Shown here: positions 34,906 to 44,700 of the stretch, piece by piece
Layout of the letters: each line of letters opens with the position of its first letter
How positions within the stretch are numbered: position 1 is the stretch's first letter
Source: Candidatus Proelusimicrobium excrementi
GTDB taxonomy: Bacteria; Elusimicrobiota; Elusimicrobia; Elusimicrobiales; Elusimicrobiaceae
Direction: 5' to 3'
Assembly (NCBI GenBank): GCA_934643455.1
Contig: CAKUBV010000001.1
Location: 124,001 to 188,000 of the forward strand
Length of the DNA stretch: 64,000 nucleotides
Notes under the pieces: generated by a model
Seen by the model: only the letters and a program-made list of their open reading frames with translations
The model's database searches: none
What the model was told of the DNA's origin: nothing
Program-made: the position numbers and the translations under genes

Positions 34906-35036
34906 GGCTAGCACTTTGCCGCTTTTGGGCGGCTTTAAATTTTCTTCTCAGTCGGATACGCGGGGCTCCGCCCACTCTAGGTATACCTTCTTCGGCAAAA
35001 ATTAAAATCCGCTCCAAAATCAACAAACCACGTTAC
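34906..35036. repeat. long inverted repeat unit 4 (tip type a)
   Basis: From GGCTAGC to CACGTTAC. Outer arms resemble unit 1 (TTTGCCGCTTTTGGGC), but the tip is the GGGGCTCCGCCC type of units 2 and 6, so outer and inner parts recombine between copies. A truncated repeat start follows at about 35083-35110. Confidence 0.7.
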
Positions 35037-35161
35037 TTTCACTCTCGCACAGCTTTTACTCGGTCTAAGTTAAATCTTAACGGTTAGCAGTCTTCCATAT
35101 TTGGGGAAATAAAGCTTCAGATAGCGCGGCGACAAAGCCTCTGGGAGACTTCTTATATCCG

Positions 35162-36472
35162 TTAAAAGCTTTTACTGAGCCCAATTTCCCATCGAGTACG
35201 CTCATAATCGTAATTATATACGTTGGAACTGCACTTGTTATAAATAAAGTTTACCGTCGGCATAATGTCTAATAACTTCAAATGTTTATTGCTTAGCGAC
35301 ATATACACCCCGTACGTTGTATCGTGGCGTTTTACTTTTTCCAAGTTTCTGTTCGGCCCGATAAAATAGCGGAACTCTTGATAATTGGATATAGTAATAT
35401 TGGGTTCCGCATAGATATTAAATCCCCACGGCAGTTCCCGTCCGTACCCCAAACCGTACCGCTGACGGATATTGCTGTTCCAGTCCGTTTCGCTGTCCTC
35501 GTAAATAAACGAGGCGGACAGAGCGGCGTAACTGCGGTTGCTTAGCGCATACGTCAAACGGTTAAACATCCCGTAATTATGGGAGTTATAACCTTGATAT
35601 AATTTGTCGTTATAATCCACTTTATCCGCACTTAGGCGGCTATACAAATAGAACCTATTGGATAAATCGGCCGAAAACTCCCCAAACAGACCTTTGCTGT
35701 GGCTGTAGCGGTGCTCATCGTTCCATTGCTGGCGGTAGGATACGCCGAATCCGTATTCGGACTTGCCGGATACATAGTTCGGGCCCAGCTCCCCGCCTAT
35801 GCCCCAGAAAGAGTAACGGTCATCGCTGTAATCAATGGCGTCTATCATCAGGCGGCCTTTAACGCTCCAATTATCCGTTAATTTATGCTTATAGGACAGC
35901 GACACATACCCTTGAAAGCCGACGTCCGACTCTATACTGTCCAGTTCCCGGCAAAACGGGAAGCCCATAACGGTAAAACATTCCAACCGCCTGCCTGACA
36001 TGGTGTTGACGTTGGAGTCCGGCGCCATACCGATACTAACGTACAGCTGCCACGCACGACGTCTGCGGATTGCTTCCAACATCTGTTGGACGTTTTGACG
36101 GACGGAAGAGGGCAGTTCTTTTTCGGCCAGCACCAAACGCAAATGATAGCGGGCTTGGTCGTCTTTCTTTTGGAGGAAATAGAGGTACCCCAGTTCCAAG
36201 CGCACGCGAGATAGGGACGGATTACTGGTAAGCATACGGCGGTAAATGGCGGCGGCTTCGTCCTGCTTGCCCTGCTTAAGTGCGATTTGGGCTAAAATGA
36301 ATTGGATTTGTTCCTTTTCGGACTTGTCGGCCGTTTGGGCATATTGCTCCGCCAGAACGCGCTTGGCCCCCTCCGGGTTTTGGCCCGCCAAGAGCGTTTC
36401 GGCACGGGTCAAATCCAAGGCTGAAATGCCGACTGCCAAAAATAATAATACGAGAGATAAAAAGATTCTCAT
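35162..36472 (-). CDS. Slam-like outer-membrane protein (TPR + DUF560 barrel, type XI secretion)
   Basis: A 436-residue product from ATG 36472, where the signal peptide MRIFLSLVLLFLAVGISA begins; upstream starts fall in a terminator hairpin. Residues about 20-125 form TPR-like helices (AAAIYRRMLTSNPSLSRVRLELGYLYF), then RRRRAWQLYVSIGMAPDSNVN opens a beta-barrel of alternating aromatic strands ending in a terminal F (WEIGLSKSF). This matches Slam/DUF560 proteins, which move lipoproteins or hemophilin-like proteins across the outer membrane. The upstream gene encodes a fitting cargo. No Shine-Dalgarno is obvious, and a terminator lies directly upstream. Confidence 0.82.
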   Translation of the reverse strand: MRIFLSLVLLFLAVGISALDLTRAETLLAGQNPEGAKRVLAEQYAQTADKSEKEQIQFILAQIALKQGKQDEAAAIYRRMLTSNPSLSRVRLELGYLYFLQKKDDQARYHLRLVLAEKELPSSVRQNVQQMLEAIRRRRAWQLYVSIGMAPDSNVNTMSGRRLECFTVMGFPFCRELDSIESDVGFQGYVSLSYKHKLTDNWSVKGRLMIDAIDYSDDRYSFWGIGGELGPNYVSGKSEYGFGVSYRQQWNDEHRYSHSKGLFGEFSADLSNRFYLYSRLSADKVDYNDKLYQGYNSHNYGMFNRLTYALSNRSYAALSASFIYEDSETDWNSNIRQRYGLGYGRELPWGFNIYAEPNITISNYQEFRYFIGPNRNLEKVKRHDTTYGVYMSLSNKHLKLLDIMPTVNFIYNKCSSNVYNYDYERTRWEIGLSKSF

Positions 36473-36478
36473 AAATAG

Positions 36479-36504
36479 AAAAAGGGGCCCGAAAACCGGG
36501 CCCC
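36479..36504 (-). terminator. terminator between cargo gene and slam-like gene
   Basis: On the minus strand GGGGCCCG pairs with CGGGCCCC around a 5-nt loop and is followed by TTTTT, 7 nt before the slam-like ATG. It should strongly reduce transcription into the second gene. Confidence 0.85.
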
Positions 36505-36511
36505 ACATAAT

Positions 36512-37561
36512 TTATTTTACTTCTTTGGCACCAAACGACATACCTGCAGATACATCATATTCCCTGTTCTCTCCATAAAAACCTATTCCTCCAACTAATT
36601 CTTTTTGTGTTTCGTCTTCTAATAACTTACCCTTGCCGTCAAAGCCACGTATATTGGACATATTATATTGGGATAAAGAAGAATCAGGCGACTGACTTTC
36701 ATCAATAGTAATAGAGTCAATGGAAAAATCACTGACAGAGTTTAATTTGCCAGTAACATTGAAGCCGTACCAATTTTTATTCTCAACTTGGGTTTGTAGA
36801 TTTCCATTTAATACGTTGTTGGCAAAATCAACATTCAAGTTAATTTTTCCGCTGAGAGCTTGGTTATTATATCCTTCAGCGTTGCCAGTATCTTTTCCCA
36901 CGGCTTCTACACTTCCCAATACATTACCATTGTATGTTGCCGTATCGGTGCGTACCGTAGAGGCAAGTTTTGTATCATCATACATATAAAAAGTCTTATA
37001 ATCCGGCAATTCTCCATATGAGGAAGATATAATATTATTATGATATCCAAACTCGCTGTTTTTTAAACCTAAGACTTGTCCTCCTAACGCTAACATATCC
37101 TTGATTGCTACTTCCATATCCACCCAGTTATCAGGGGCCCCGGGATATTCTTTTACGTTCAACAGGCCTTTTGTTACAACACTGTCTTTTTTGTAATAAT
37201 GGGCGTAGGCGTCCGAATGGGAATAATTATCTAAACCGATAGTAGTGGTATAAGGCTCTTCTATAAAATATCCAGCGCTATCTGTTTTAAATTTTCCATC
37301 TTCTACAACAGGTTTGTATCCTGTTACGGTAAAAATGCCATTTCCGACGGGAAGGGATTGTCCAGATTCCACAACGCTTTGTACATTCTGATATTTATCC
37401 GCAGCCGCTAACAAACTGATTATATCAGGCCTTTCCACTGGTTGAATAGGTTCGGTATAACCGGAATCACTTCCGCCTCCACCGCCGCCGCTGTTGTTAG
37501 CTACGGCGATGCCTCCGCCGATTCCAAGCGCGGCTATTAATCCTATGATAAGTGCTGTCAT
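36512..37561 (-). CDS. TbpB/hemophilin-like putative Slam cargo protein
   Basis: A 349-residue protein behind AAGGAGGAAGTG. The N-terminus is hydrophobic (MTALIIGLIAALGIGGGIAVA) then glycine rich; there is no lipobox cysteine and no basic n-region, so export is not standard. The C-terminal 130 residues have the TbpB-type beta-barrel pattern: ALSGKINLNVDFANNVLNG, WYGFNVTGKLNS and a closing GGIGFYGENREYDVSAGMSFG. Such domains guide Slam-dependent export in TbpB, HphA and relatives. Residues 60-200 are the likely ligand-binding part; the ligand is unknown. Confidence 0.72.
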   Translation of the reverse strand: MTALIIGLIAALGIGGGIAVANNSGGGGGGSDSGYTEPIQPVERPDIISLLAAADKYQNVQSVVESGQSLPVGNGIFTVTGYKPVVEDGKFKTDSAGYFIEEPYTTTIGLDNYSHSDAYAHYYKKDSVVTKGLLNVKEYPGAPDNWVDMEVAIKDMLALGGQVLGLKNSEFGYHNNIISSSYGELPDYKTFYMYDDTKLASTVRTDTATYNGNVLGSVEAVGKDTGNAEGYNNQALSGKINLNVDFANNVLNGNLQTQVENKNWYGFNVTGKLNSVSDFSIDSITIDESQSPDSSLSQYNMSNIRGFDGKGKLLEDETQKELVGGIGFYGENREYDVSAGMSFGAKEVK

Positions 37562-37642
37562 AAAACACTTCCTCCTTAATATGGATTATATTTTTACATA
37601 AGTTGACCGAGCTCAGACGTATATCAAGGAGCAAAAAACGAG

Positions 37643-37896
37643 AAAATAAAAACGGCTGTTATACCTGAGCTAGTTAGGATAACCCAAATAATAACAGCCG
37701 TGGTTTCCTACCATATAACATATGGCAGGAAACACTCAGCACAAGACAGAGGGCTCATGACTTCCCTTTATCTTGTGCTTGATAACGAGCTGCTTTTGGA
37801 TCCTAACTATGCCATGAGTATCCTCATAGCGCACCGTATTCCGCATACGGTTCCAAAAACAGATTAAATTGTAAATAAGCCGTTATGACGACTTAT
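37643..37896 (-). ncRNA. candidate structured RNA upstream of the Slam cargo gene
   Basis: On the minus strand, from a promoter at 37903-37908: hairpins AATAAG...CTTATT, CCGTAT-GCGGA-ATACGG, ATGAG-GATA-CTCAT, AGCACAAGA...TCTTGTGCT (inner GGG/CCC), GTTTCCT-CCATAT...ATATGG-AGGAAAC, and a terminal ACGGCTGTTAT...ATAACAGCCGT with a T run. UAGUUAGGAU (about 37811-37802) is complementary over 10 bases to AUCCUAACUA in the terminator loop (37680-37671). UUUUGGA and UCCAAAA can close an outer stem. No ORF. It could be a free RNA or an attenuating leader; I do not recognise the family. Confidence 0.6.
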
Positions 37897-37902
37897 TGAT
37901 AT

Positions 37903-37908
37903 ATTATA
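37903..37908 (-). promoter_or_regulatory. extended -10 promoter of the structured RNA
   Basis: Minus-strand TGC-TATAAT at 37911-37903. The -35 is weak (CAGACT about 16 bp upstream). A second TATAAT at 37590-37585 could give the cargo gene its own short-leader transcript. Confidence 0.5.
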
Positions 37909-37996
37909 GCATATAGCAAATAAAAGTCTGTTCCATTTATTGCGGGGGAAAATTCCTCCGTTTATTAAACGGTTGCATAGAGCCGTACGGCTGCTT

Positions 37997-39085
37997 TTAT
38001 TTCTTAAATTCCTCTTTAAACTCTCCGTAGCCGGCGGAGTCAAGCTCTTCATACGGTATAAACCGCAGGGCCGCGCTGTTCATGCAGTATCTGGTGCCGG
38101 TGGGGGAGTGACTATCGCCCTCAAACACATGGCCCAAGTGCGAACCGCCTATTTTACTGCGGACTTCCGTTCTTTGCATTCCGTGGGAATTATCCTGCTT
38201 AAAAACGACGGCGTTTGCGTTTATCGGCGCGCTGAAGCTGGGCCAGCCGGAAGGGCTCTTGTACTTCTGCATGGAAGTAAAAAGCGGTTCGCCGGTAACT
38301 ACGTCCACGTAGAGGCCTTTTCCCTCAAAGTTCCAATATTTGTTTTTAAAAGGCGGCTCGGTGGCGGCATCCTGCGTTACGGCGTATTCTTCGGGGGAAA
38401 GTTTCTTTTTTATATGCGCCTGTGATGGTTTTGAATACTCCGCTTTTACTTCTTCCTTCCCGCCGAATTTGGCCGCGCAGGCTGATATTTCCCCGCCGGA
38501 TATATGGCAGTATCCTCCGGGGTTTTTCTGCAAGTATTTTTGGTGGTATTCTTCCGCCGGATAGAAAACTTCAAGCGGTTTTATTTCCACTTTAAATACG
38601 CTTTGGTTTTGACGAACTTCTTCCGCCGCGGCGTTTATGGCGGGCAGGTCGGCTTCGTCTATATAGTAGACGCCGGTCTGATACTGGGTGCCGCTGTCAT
38701 TGCCCTGTTTGTTTTCCACGGTGGGGTCAATAACATAAAAATAAGCTTTAAGTATATTTCCAAGCGGGATGATTTGCGGGTCATAATCTATTTTTACCGT
38801 TTCTTTGTAACCCGTATTTCCGGCGCATACCAGTTTGTAATCCGGGATAATTTCTTTGTTTCCGTTGGCGTAGCCCACTTGGGTGCTTACGACGCCTTTA
38901 AGGCTGTCCATAAGTTTTTGCATTCCCCAAAAACAGCCGCCGGCCAAGTATATTGTTTTTAAGTTTCTTTCTTTATTGATATTTTGCATAAAATGGGCGT
39001 CCCCGTCGCTTTGTTTAAATTTGGCTTTCAGGCCGAACATAAAAATCAACGACAATATTATTATTGCCGAAACGAGATATTTCAT
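37997..39085 (-). CDS. msrAB: fused methionine sulfoxide reductase MsrA-MsrB
   Basis: A 362-residue protein. An N-terminal hydrophobic segment (1-18) suggests export or membrane anchoring. The MsrA domain has GGCFWG with catalytic Cys51; the MsrB domain starts near 225 and has SPSGWPSF, GGSHLGHVFEGD and catalytic GTRYCMN with Cys334. The zinc CxxC pairs of many MsrB proteins are absent. It repairs both methionine sulfoxide epimers, probably in the envelope. Start follows GCGGAGGGTATT. Confidence 0.95.
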   Translation of the reverse strand: MKYLVSAIIILSLIFMFGLKAKFKQSDGDAHFMQNINKERNLKTIYLAGGCFWGMQKLMDSLKGVVSTQVGYANGNKEIIPDYKLVCAGNTGYKETVKIDYDPQIIPLGNILKAYFYVIDPTVENKQGNDSGTQYQTGVYYIDEADLPAINAAAEEVRQNQSVFKVEIKPLEVFYPAEEYHQKYLQKNPGGYCHISGGEISACAAKFGGKEEVKAEYSKPSQAHIKKKLSPEEYAVTQDAATEPPFKNKYWNFEGKGLYVDVVTGEPLFTSMQKYKSPSGWPSFSAPINANAVVFKQDNSHGMQRTEVRSKIGGSHLGHVFEGDSHSPTGTRYCMNSAALRFIPYEELDSAGYGEFKEEFKK

Positions 39086-39127
39086 AATACCCTCCGCTTT
39101 AACAAGCGGGCCTTTACCCCTTAGTTT

Positions 39128-39155
39128 ATTATAAGGTTATTGGGCCGATTTGCAA
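39128..39155 (-). promoter_or_regulatory. promoter of msrAB
   Basis: Minus-strand TTGCAA (39155-39150), 16 bp, TATAAT (39133-39128), about 45 bp ahead of the start codon. Confidence 0.6.
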
Positions 39156-39195
39156 GCTTTGGGCAGGCGGCTTTCAAAAAAGATAAAATATAATT

Positions 39196-39525
39196 ATGTA
39201 TAAACCGCTGATACTTTTGATAATATCAAATATATTTATGACTTTCGCCTGGTACGGGCATCTTAAGTTTAAAGACAAAGCCTTATGGCTGGTTATTTTG
39301 GTAAGCTGGCTGATAGCTTTTGTGGAATATTGCTTTCAGGTTCCGGCGAACAGAATAGGCCACGCTTATTTTTCCGCCGCGCAGCTTAAAGGAATGCAGG
39401 AAGTCATAACCTTAGTAGTTTTTGCGCTGTTCAGCATATTTTATCTTAAAGAAAATCTCCGCTGGAATCATTACGCCGGCTTTGTTCTGCTCGTCTTATC
39501 GGCAATGCTTATATTTAAAAAATAG
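39196..39525 (+). CDS. DUF486 / DMT-like small membrane protein
   Basis: A 109-residue protein with four membrane segments and the family pattern TFAWYGHLK...SWLIAFVEYCFQVPANRIG...FSAAQLKGMQEVITL...NHYAGFVLL. DUF486 proteins are single-repeat drug/metabolite-transporter relatives. No Shine-Dalgarno; TAAAAT lies 6 nt before the ATG, the same arrangement as at 29886. A terminator follows. Confidence 0.9.
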   Translation: MYKPLILLIISNIFMTFAWYGHLKFKDKALWLVILVSWLIAFVEYCFQVPANRIGHAYFSAAQLKGMQEVITLVVFALFSIFYLKENLRWNHYAGFVLLVLSAMLIFKK

Positions 39526-39530
39526 GACTT

Positions 39531-39559
39531 TAGGCCTCTTAAAAGTAGGCCTTTTTTTT
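39531..39559 (+). terminator. intrinsic terminator
   Basis: AGGCCT (39532-39537) and AGGCCT (39547-39552) form a stem, followed by a T run. TTGACA immediately downstream (39562-39567) may start the next promoter. Confidence 0.75.
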
Positions 39560-39597
39560 ACTTGACATGGCATTTGCATATTTATTACAGTTCTAAT

Positions 39598-40053
39598 ATG
39601 TGTAATTATACTAAAAGACATATCGCCAAAGCGATAATTTTTTGTTTAATCGGATGTTTTTTTGCCGGGGCGTGCTCTTCTGCGCCTAAAAAGTGCGATA
39701 ACTGCCGCCGGGAAGAAGCAAGCAGAGTTTTCTATTTCCAATACGGTTCTTCCGCTTTGGACGTAGCGGCCAAAGAATCCGTAAAGAACTTGGCGCAGGA
39801 TTTATCCTGCTATAAAGGTAATATCCGCCTTGAGGGATATACCGACGCCGTCGGCAGTGCGGACTTTAACAAAAAACTGGGTCTGCGCCGCTCAAAAGCG
39901 GTGGAGGACTTCATTATAAGTTTAGGCATAGAGCCTTCCAGAATAAAAACGATAACTTACGGCAAGGAAAAGCCTTTGGTGCAAGGCTCCGGCCCGGAAG
40001 TTGACGCGCTTAACAGGTGCGTTGTGGTTGTTTTTGAGGGCGTTTCGGAGTAA
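39598..40053 (+). CDS. OmpA-family peptidoglycan-binding lipoprotein
   Basis: A 151-residue product from ATG 39598. Signal with lipobox FAGACSS (lipidated Cys near residue 26), then an OmpA C-terminal domain: FQYGSSALD, EGYTDAVGSADFNKKLGLRRSKAVEDFI, GKEKPL and NRCVVVVFE. The usual TDxxG...N..LS.RRA pattern is intact in form. It anchors the outer membrane to peptidoglycan like Pal. It lies 23 bp before tpsB. Confidence 0.88.
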   Translation: MCNYTKRHIAKAIIFCLIGCFFAGACSSAPKKCDNCRREEASRVFYFQYGSSALDVAAKESVKNLAQDLSCYKGNIRLEGYTDAVGSADFNKKLGLRRSKAVEDFIISLGIEPSRIKTITYGKEKPLVQGSGPEVDALNRCVVVVFEGVSE

Positions 40054-40076
40054 AAATCCATTTTGGCGGAATATTT

Positions 40077-41744
40077 ATGAAAATCAATTTAAACATTTGC
40101 GGGGCTGTTGTTTTTATTTTATTATCCGTTTTACCGTTAAACGCGCAGCTTAACAAGCTTCAAAGCGATATCGCGGAATCAAAGAAAAAGGCCGAAATCG
40201 AAAGAGCGGAACAAGCGGTAAAAGACGCCGGCAGGCAGGAGAGGGAAATCGCCGCCGCCAAAAAAGAAGTTTCACAGCAGATTAAAGAAAACGCCGATTC
40301 CCCCAAAATAGTTGCTTTAAAAGAAATTAAATTCTCGCCCTCGCAAATACTTCCGCAAAATTTCTTAGACGAAATCCGCAAAGAATACACAAACAGGCCC
40401 CTGAGCGCGGAAGATATTGATAATATCTTAACCAAAATCAACAATAAATATTTGCTTTTGGGCTATATCGCGGCAAAAGCCTATCTGCCCGAGCAGGATA
40501 TAACTTCCGGCGTTATGTTCGTCAGCCTTATGGAAGCTAAAATCAACGAAAGCAGAATAACCGGCAACGATACTACAAGCGCAAACTTTATAAATTCGCG
40601 AATACGGCTTATCGGATGTGATATGGTAAACGTAAACGATATTGAGAGCGATATCCTCTATTTTAACGCTTCAAACGACATCAAAGCCCGCGCCGCTTTA
40701 GAGCCGGGCCCAGTCTACGGCACTACAGATATAAATTTGGTAATGACCGAGCCTTCCCGCCTATCATTGGTGGCTTTCAGCGACAATTCCGGTCAGAAAG
40801 ACACCGGCCTTGAGCGTTACGGCGCTTACGCTGTTTTAAGGAGCCTTACCGGGTACAGGGATATTTTAACTTTCGGAGGTATGCTTTCAAAAGGAAGCGA
40901 AAGCTATTTCGCCTCTTACGAAATACCCGAACCTTTGCTTAAAACCAGAATCGGCGTCGGCTTTGATTATTCCACTACGGAAATTATCAGCGGCCCGCTG
41001 CACCCTTTAAACGTGGACGGCCATTTTTATGATTATTATATTTACGTCAAAAAGCCTTTTTGGGTTACGGAAACCATGATAAGCAGTTTCAATTTAAATT
41101 TTTCCGCCAAGAACGGCGCAAACTACGTAGACAGCTACCGTACGCAAACCACCAAGACGGATCTTATAACCCTTGCTTTTGATAATATTTGGATTTTTAA
41201 CGGCGGATATCTTTTTAATTTGGTTTCTGCCGGGCAGGGCGTAAAAGCCTTGGAAGGCAAAAACGAATTTACAAAATTTAATTACTCGGGCGAATTTCAA
41301 ACGGCGGTTTGGGGGCCTTTGGCTTTTAATCTTAAAGGCAAAGCCCAGCTTAAGGCTGGCGGGCATGATTTGCCTTCTTCCGAGCAATTCCAGCTCGGCG
41401 GAGTCAACACTGTGCGCGGTTATACGGAAGGTATGCTTATAGGCGATAAAGGCTTTGACGTTATGAGTGAACTTCAATTTGATTTTACTGCCCCGCTTCC
41501 GCGTTTTGTAACTTATGCAAAACTATTCGGATTTTTTGATTACGGACGCATTTATCCTTCCAAAGGCACTATTACGCCGGAAGGATACGATAAAGATATT
41601 TACAGCGCGGGCGGCGGCTTGCGTATGGGATTTTTTAACAGATTGGACGGCAGCCTTACCGTAGCCAGGACTTTAAACGAACATCCTTCCTTCGGGGAGA
41701 ATGAAACTAAAGTTCTGTTTTACGTCCAGGCCAGGATTTTTTAG
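40077..41744 (+). CDS. TpsB outer-membrane transporter (two-partner secretion)
   Basis: A 555-residue protein. A signal peptide ends near NAQ; residues 25-75 form a charged coiled-coil-like stretch; a POTRA-type region spans about 80-170 (LSAEDIDNILTKINNKYLLLGYIAAKAYLPEQDI). The C-terminal barrel includes GGVNTVRGYTEG, the conserved VRGY of the Omp85/TpsB family in the L6 loop, and ends in F. It would export the giant adhesin encoded 9 bp downstream. Confidence 0.93.
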   Translation: MKINLNICGAVVFILLSVLPLNAQLNKLQSDIAESKKKAEIERAEQAVKDAGRQEREIAAAKKEVSQQIKENADSPKIVALKEIKFSPSQILPQNFLDEIRKEYTNRPLSAEDIDNILTKINNKYLLLGYIAAKAYLPEQDITSGVMFVSLMEAKINESRITGNDTTSANFINSRIRLIGCDMVNVNDIESDILYFNASNDIKARAALEPGPVYGTTDINLVMTEPSRLSLVAFSDNSGQKDTGLERYGAYAVLRSLTGYRDILTFGGMLSKGSESYFASYEIPEPLLKTRIGVGFDYSTTEIISGPLHPLNVDGHFYDYYIYVKKPFWVTETMISSFNLNFSAKNGANYVDSYRTQTTKTDLITLAFDNIWIFNGGYLFNLVSAGQGVKALEGKNEFTKFNYSGEFQTAVWGPLAFNLKGKAQLKAGGHDLPSSEQFQLGGVNTVRGYTEGMLIGDKGFDVMSELQFDFTAPLPRFVTYAKLFGFFDYGRIYPSKGTITPEGYDKDIYSAGGGLRMGFFNRLDGSLTVARTLNEHPSFGENETKVLFYVQARIF

Positions 41745-41753
41745 GAGGAATAA

Positions 41754-44700
41754 ATGTTCAAAAAGATATCGGCGGTAGTTTTAAGTTATGTTTTAATGAC
41801 CTCTTCCGTATTCGGCGCGATGATAACGCCCGACGGAAAGACAAATACTACGGTCAGCGTGAACGGTAACGTTTCCGACGTGCACACCGGCACCGTTTCC
41901 GGCCAGACGGGGTTTAACTCTTTTTCTACATTTGACGTATACCAAGGCCATACCGCGAACCTCTATTTGCCCGAGGGTACCAAAAACCTTATTAACCTGG
42001 TGCATGACAAAATCAGCAATATAGACGGCGTTTTGAACGCTTTTAAGGATGGTAAAATAGGCGGGAACGTATTTTTCCTTAACCCTAACGGCATAGCGGT
42101 GGGCGCAAGCGGCGTAATAAACGTCGGCGCGCTTACGCTGGCTACCCCTACCAAAGAATTTATGGATAATGTGATATCCTCCGACAGGGCCGTATCATCC
42201 CAGCTTACCAAAGCCATTTTGGCCGGGGATATGCCATTAAATCCGCTCGGTTTGATTGCAATCAAGGGTAAAATTAACGCGGCCGGCGGCGTCGGCCTTA
42301 TGGGCGGCGATATAGTCAACCGCGGCAATATAAGAACCAATTTTGAAGTTTCCGATATAGTAAATTTGGAAGATAAAAATCTTGAAAGCGAAGTTTTGGT
42401 AAAAGACGGACGCGTATTAATAGTGTCCAAAAATAATTTCGTCAACGAAGGTTCAATCCGCGCCGACGGAAGCAACGGCAAAAACGCTTCCGAAGTCAAC
42501 ATAAAAGCCGGCGGGGATATCGCGCTTAATTCCGGCGTGATTTCGGCTTCGGGCGAAGGGGAAAATTCCTCCGGCGGGAAGTTGCTTTTATGGGCGGACG
42601 GAAAAAGCTTCTTTAACAAAGGCGCGTCCCTTTTGGCCAAGGGCGGCAAGAGCGGCGACGGCGGATTTATAGAGTTCAGCGCGGGCAAATTGGTTGATTT
42701 GGCAGGCGGCCTATTTGACGCTTCTTCTTACTTCGGCAAACGCGGCTCTGTTTTTATTGATCCCAAAGATATCGTAATCTCCGAAGATTTCCTTTCTTCC
42801 GGCGCGGATTACAATTTGACGGCGGATAACTCCATAACCCTTAAAGAGGGAAAAAAGATTTCAACCTCAAAAGCGGGGGCGGCTTCCGGCAATGTTTCTT
42901 TAACGGCAAAAGACATTCTTTTGGAAAATAATTCTTCCATAGACGCTTCCGCTGCGGCGGGCCAAACCGCCGGCGACATTACTTTGACTGCCAAAGATTT
43001 TTCCGACGGGTATATGGTAAAGAACAATTCCGCGTCCGTAACTTTGGGCGAGGGCGTAAGCTTAAAAGGCAAGAATATAACCGTTACTTCCACGGCGGAT
43101 AATACGCGCCTTTTTGACGATGATTCCACCGCCGCGACGGTGGGCGAACGCACCATAGGAGAGCTTGGCGACACGACGCTTTTAGGCGGGGCGATAGTAA
43201 GCGACGTGGATTCTGAAATTATTATCGGCAAAAATTCCAAAATTGAAGCTTCCGGCGACGTTAATATTGAAACTCTGGGCAAGGCCAACGGAGCCATGAA
43301 GGCCATAGGCACCGCCGTAGCCGTAGTATACGGTGAAAGCGACGTTTATTCCAACCTGAATGTGCGTGAAGGTGCGGAAATTAACGCCGGCGGTAAAGTA
43401 AACTTATCGGCTAAAACGGATTCTTCTTTGAATGTTGCTTCCTATGCTATTTCCACGGCCAATACCCCCGTACCGGGCGACGGCGCGCTTTCGATCGGCA
43501 AAATGACGGTAAACAATAACGTCGTTTTGGACGCCGGGTCCAAGGTCAGCGGAAGCGAAGTTTCCGTACAAGCCGTTACGGATAAGGAAATGTCGGTAAC
43601 CGCATCCTCCATGGCTTTTGACGACGGCTACGCCGCCCTTTCCGTAACTTACTCAAAGTCGGACGTACATAACGGCGTTGACGCGGGCGGGGATATAACT
43701 TCCTCCGGGAAGACTTTAATCAATTCCCAGATAAACAGTACCGGCAACAAAACTTCCGCAAGCGCGGGCACGGGCAGTTCTACTGTGACGACGCCCATTT
43801 TAAAAGGTTTGCATTTTGCTCATGATAAAATAGCAAGCTGGCTTAAAAAGAAAAATGTTCAGACAAATAATCAAAGCAATGTAAAAATCGGGCTTTCTGC
43901 CGCCCTTTCTTACAGCGATCAAAACAATACTTCCACGGCCAAGGCCGGCGGAACCATAAAATCCGGGGCGGATTTGGATGTTAAGTCAACGGTAACCGAC
44001 GCGATTATAAGGCAGTCGGCCAGCGGGTCGGTAGATTCCAAGGCCGGCGCGCACGAGAAGGAAAACGCCGTAGCCGGCTCCGTCGGCATAGCTTCCTATA
44101 ACAATACGTCCACGGCTTATATAGCGGAAGGCGCCGCAGTTGATGCAAGGGGCCCGCTTACGGTGGCCTCTTCGGTTTCCGTGCCTTTTGAAATTACTTG
44201 GCATAAAATAGAGGGCGTCGGCGACGTAGTAAATAAGATAAACTCAAACGGCGGGCTTCAAAACGGATTTTTTACGACTTGGGCCAAGAGCAATCTTTCC
44301 ACAAACGACGGTGAAGAAGTCGGCAAATTCGGCTTGGCCGGTGCGGTAAATATAGCGGATTTCAATTCTTCCTCCAGGGCGTATATAGGGAATAATGCCC
44401 AAATAAATAAGAACGCCGATTATAAAAACGGCGCGCAAAGCGTAAACGTAACTTCCGGCGTTGATGTTTCCACTTTAAATATGGCCGGTATTTGGGGTGT
44501 TACCGGCGCGGGCACGAAATCCAAAGTCGGGCTGGGCGGTTCTTACCAGCAGATAGGTTACAAGAGCAATTCTTCTGCGGAAATACTTTCCGGCGCGGAT
44601 GTTGAAACCAACAATTTAAGCGTAACTTCTGATGTGGACCAGCGCAATATATCCATAGCAGAGGCCGGCGGCAAATCCGAAACTTTCGGTTTTGACGGAG

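Noticed and set aside
37643..37896. Retron msr-msd RNA, tmRNA, RNase P or SRP RNA
   Set aside because: No reverse transcriptase is adjacent, and none of the conserved cores of those RNAs (for example the tRNA-like end of tmRNA) could be recognised.
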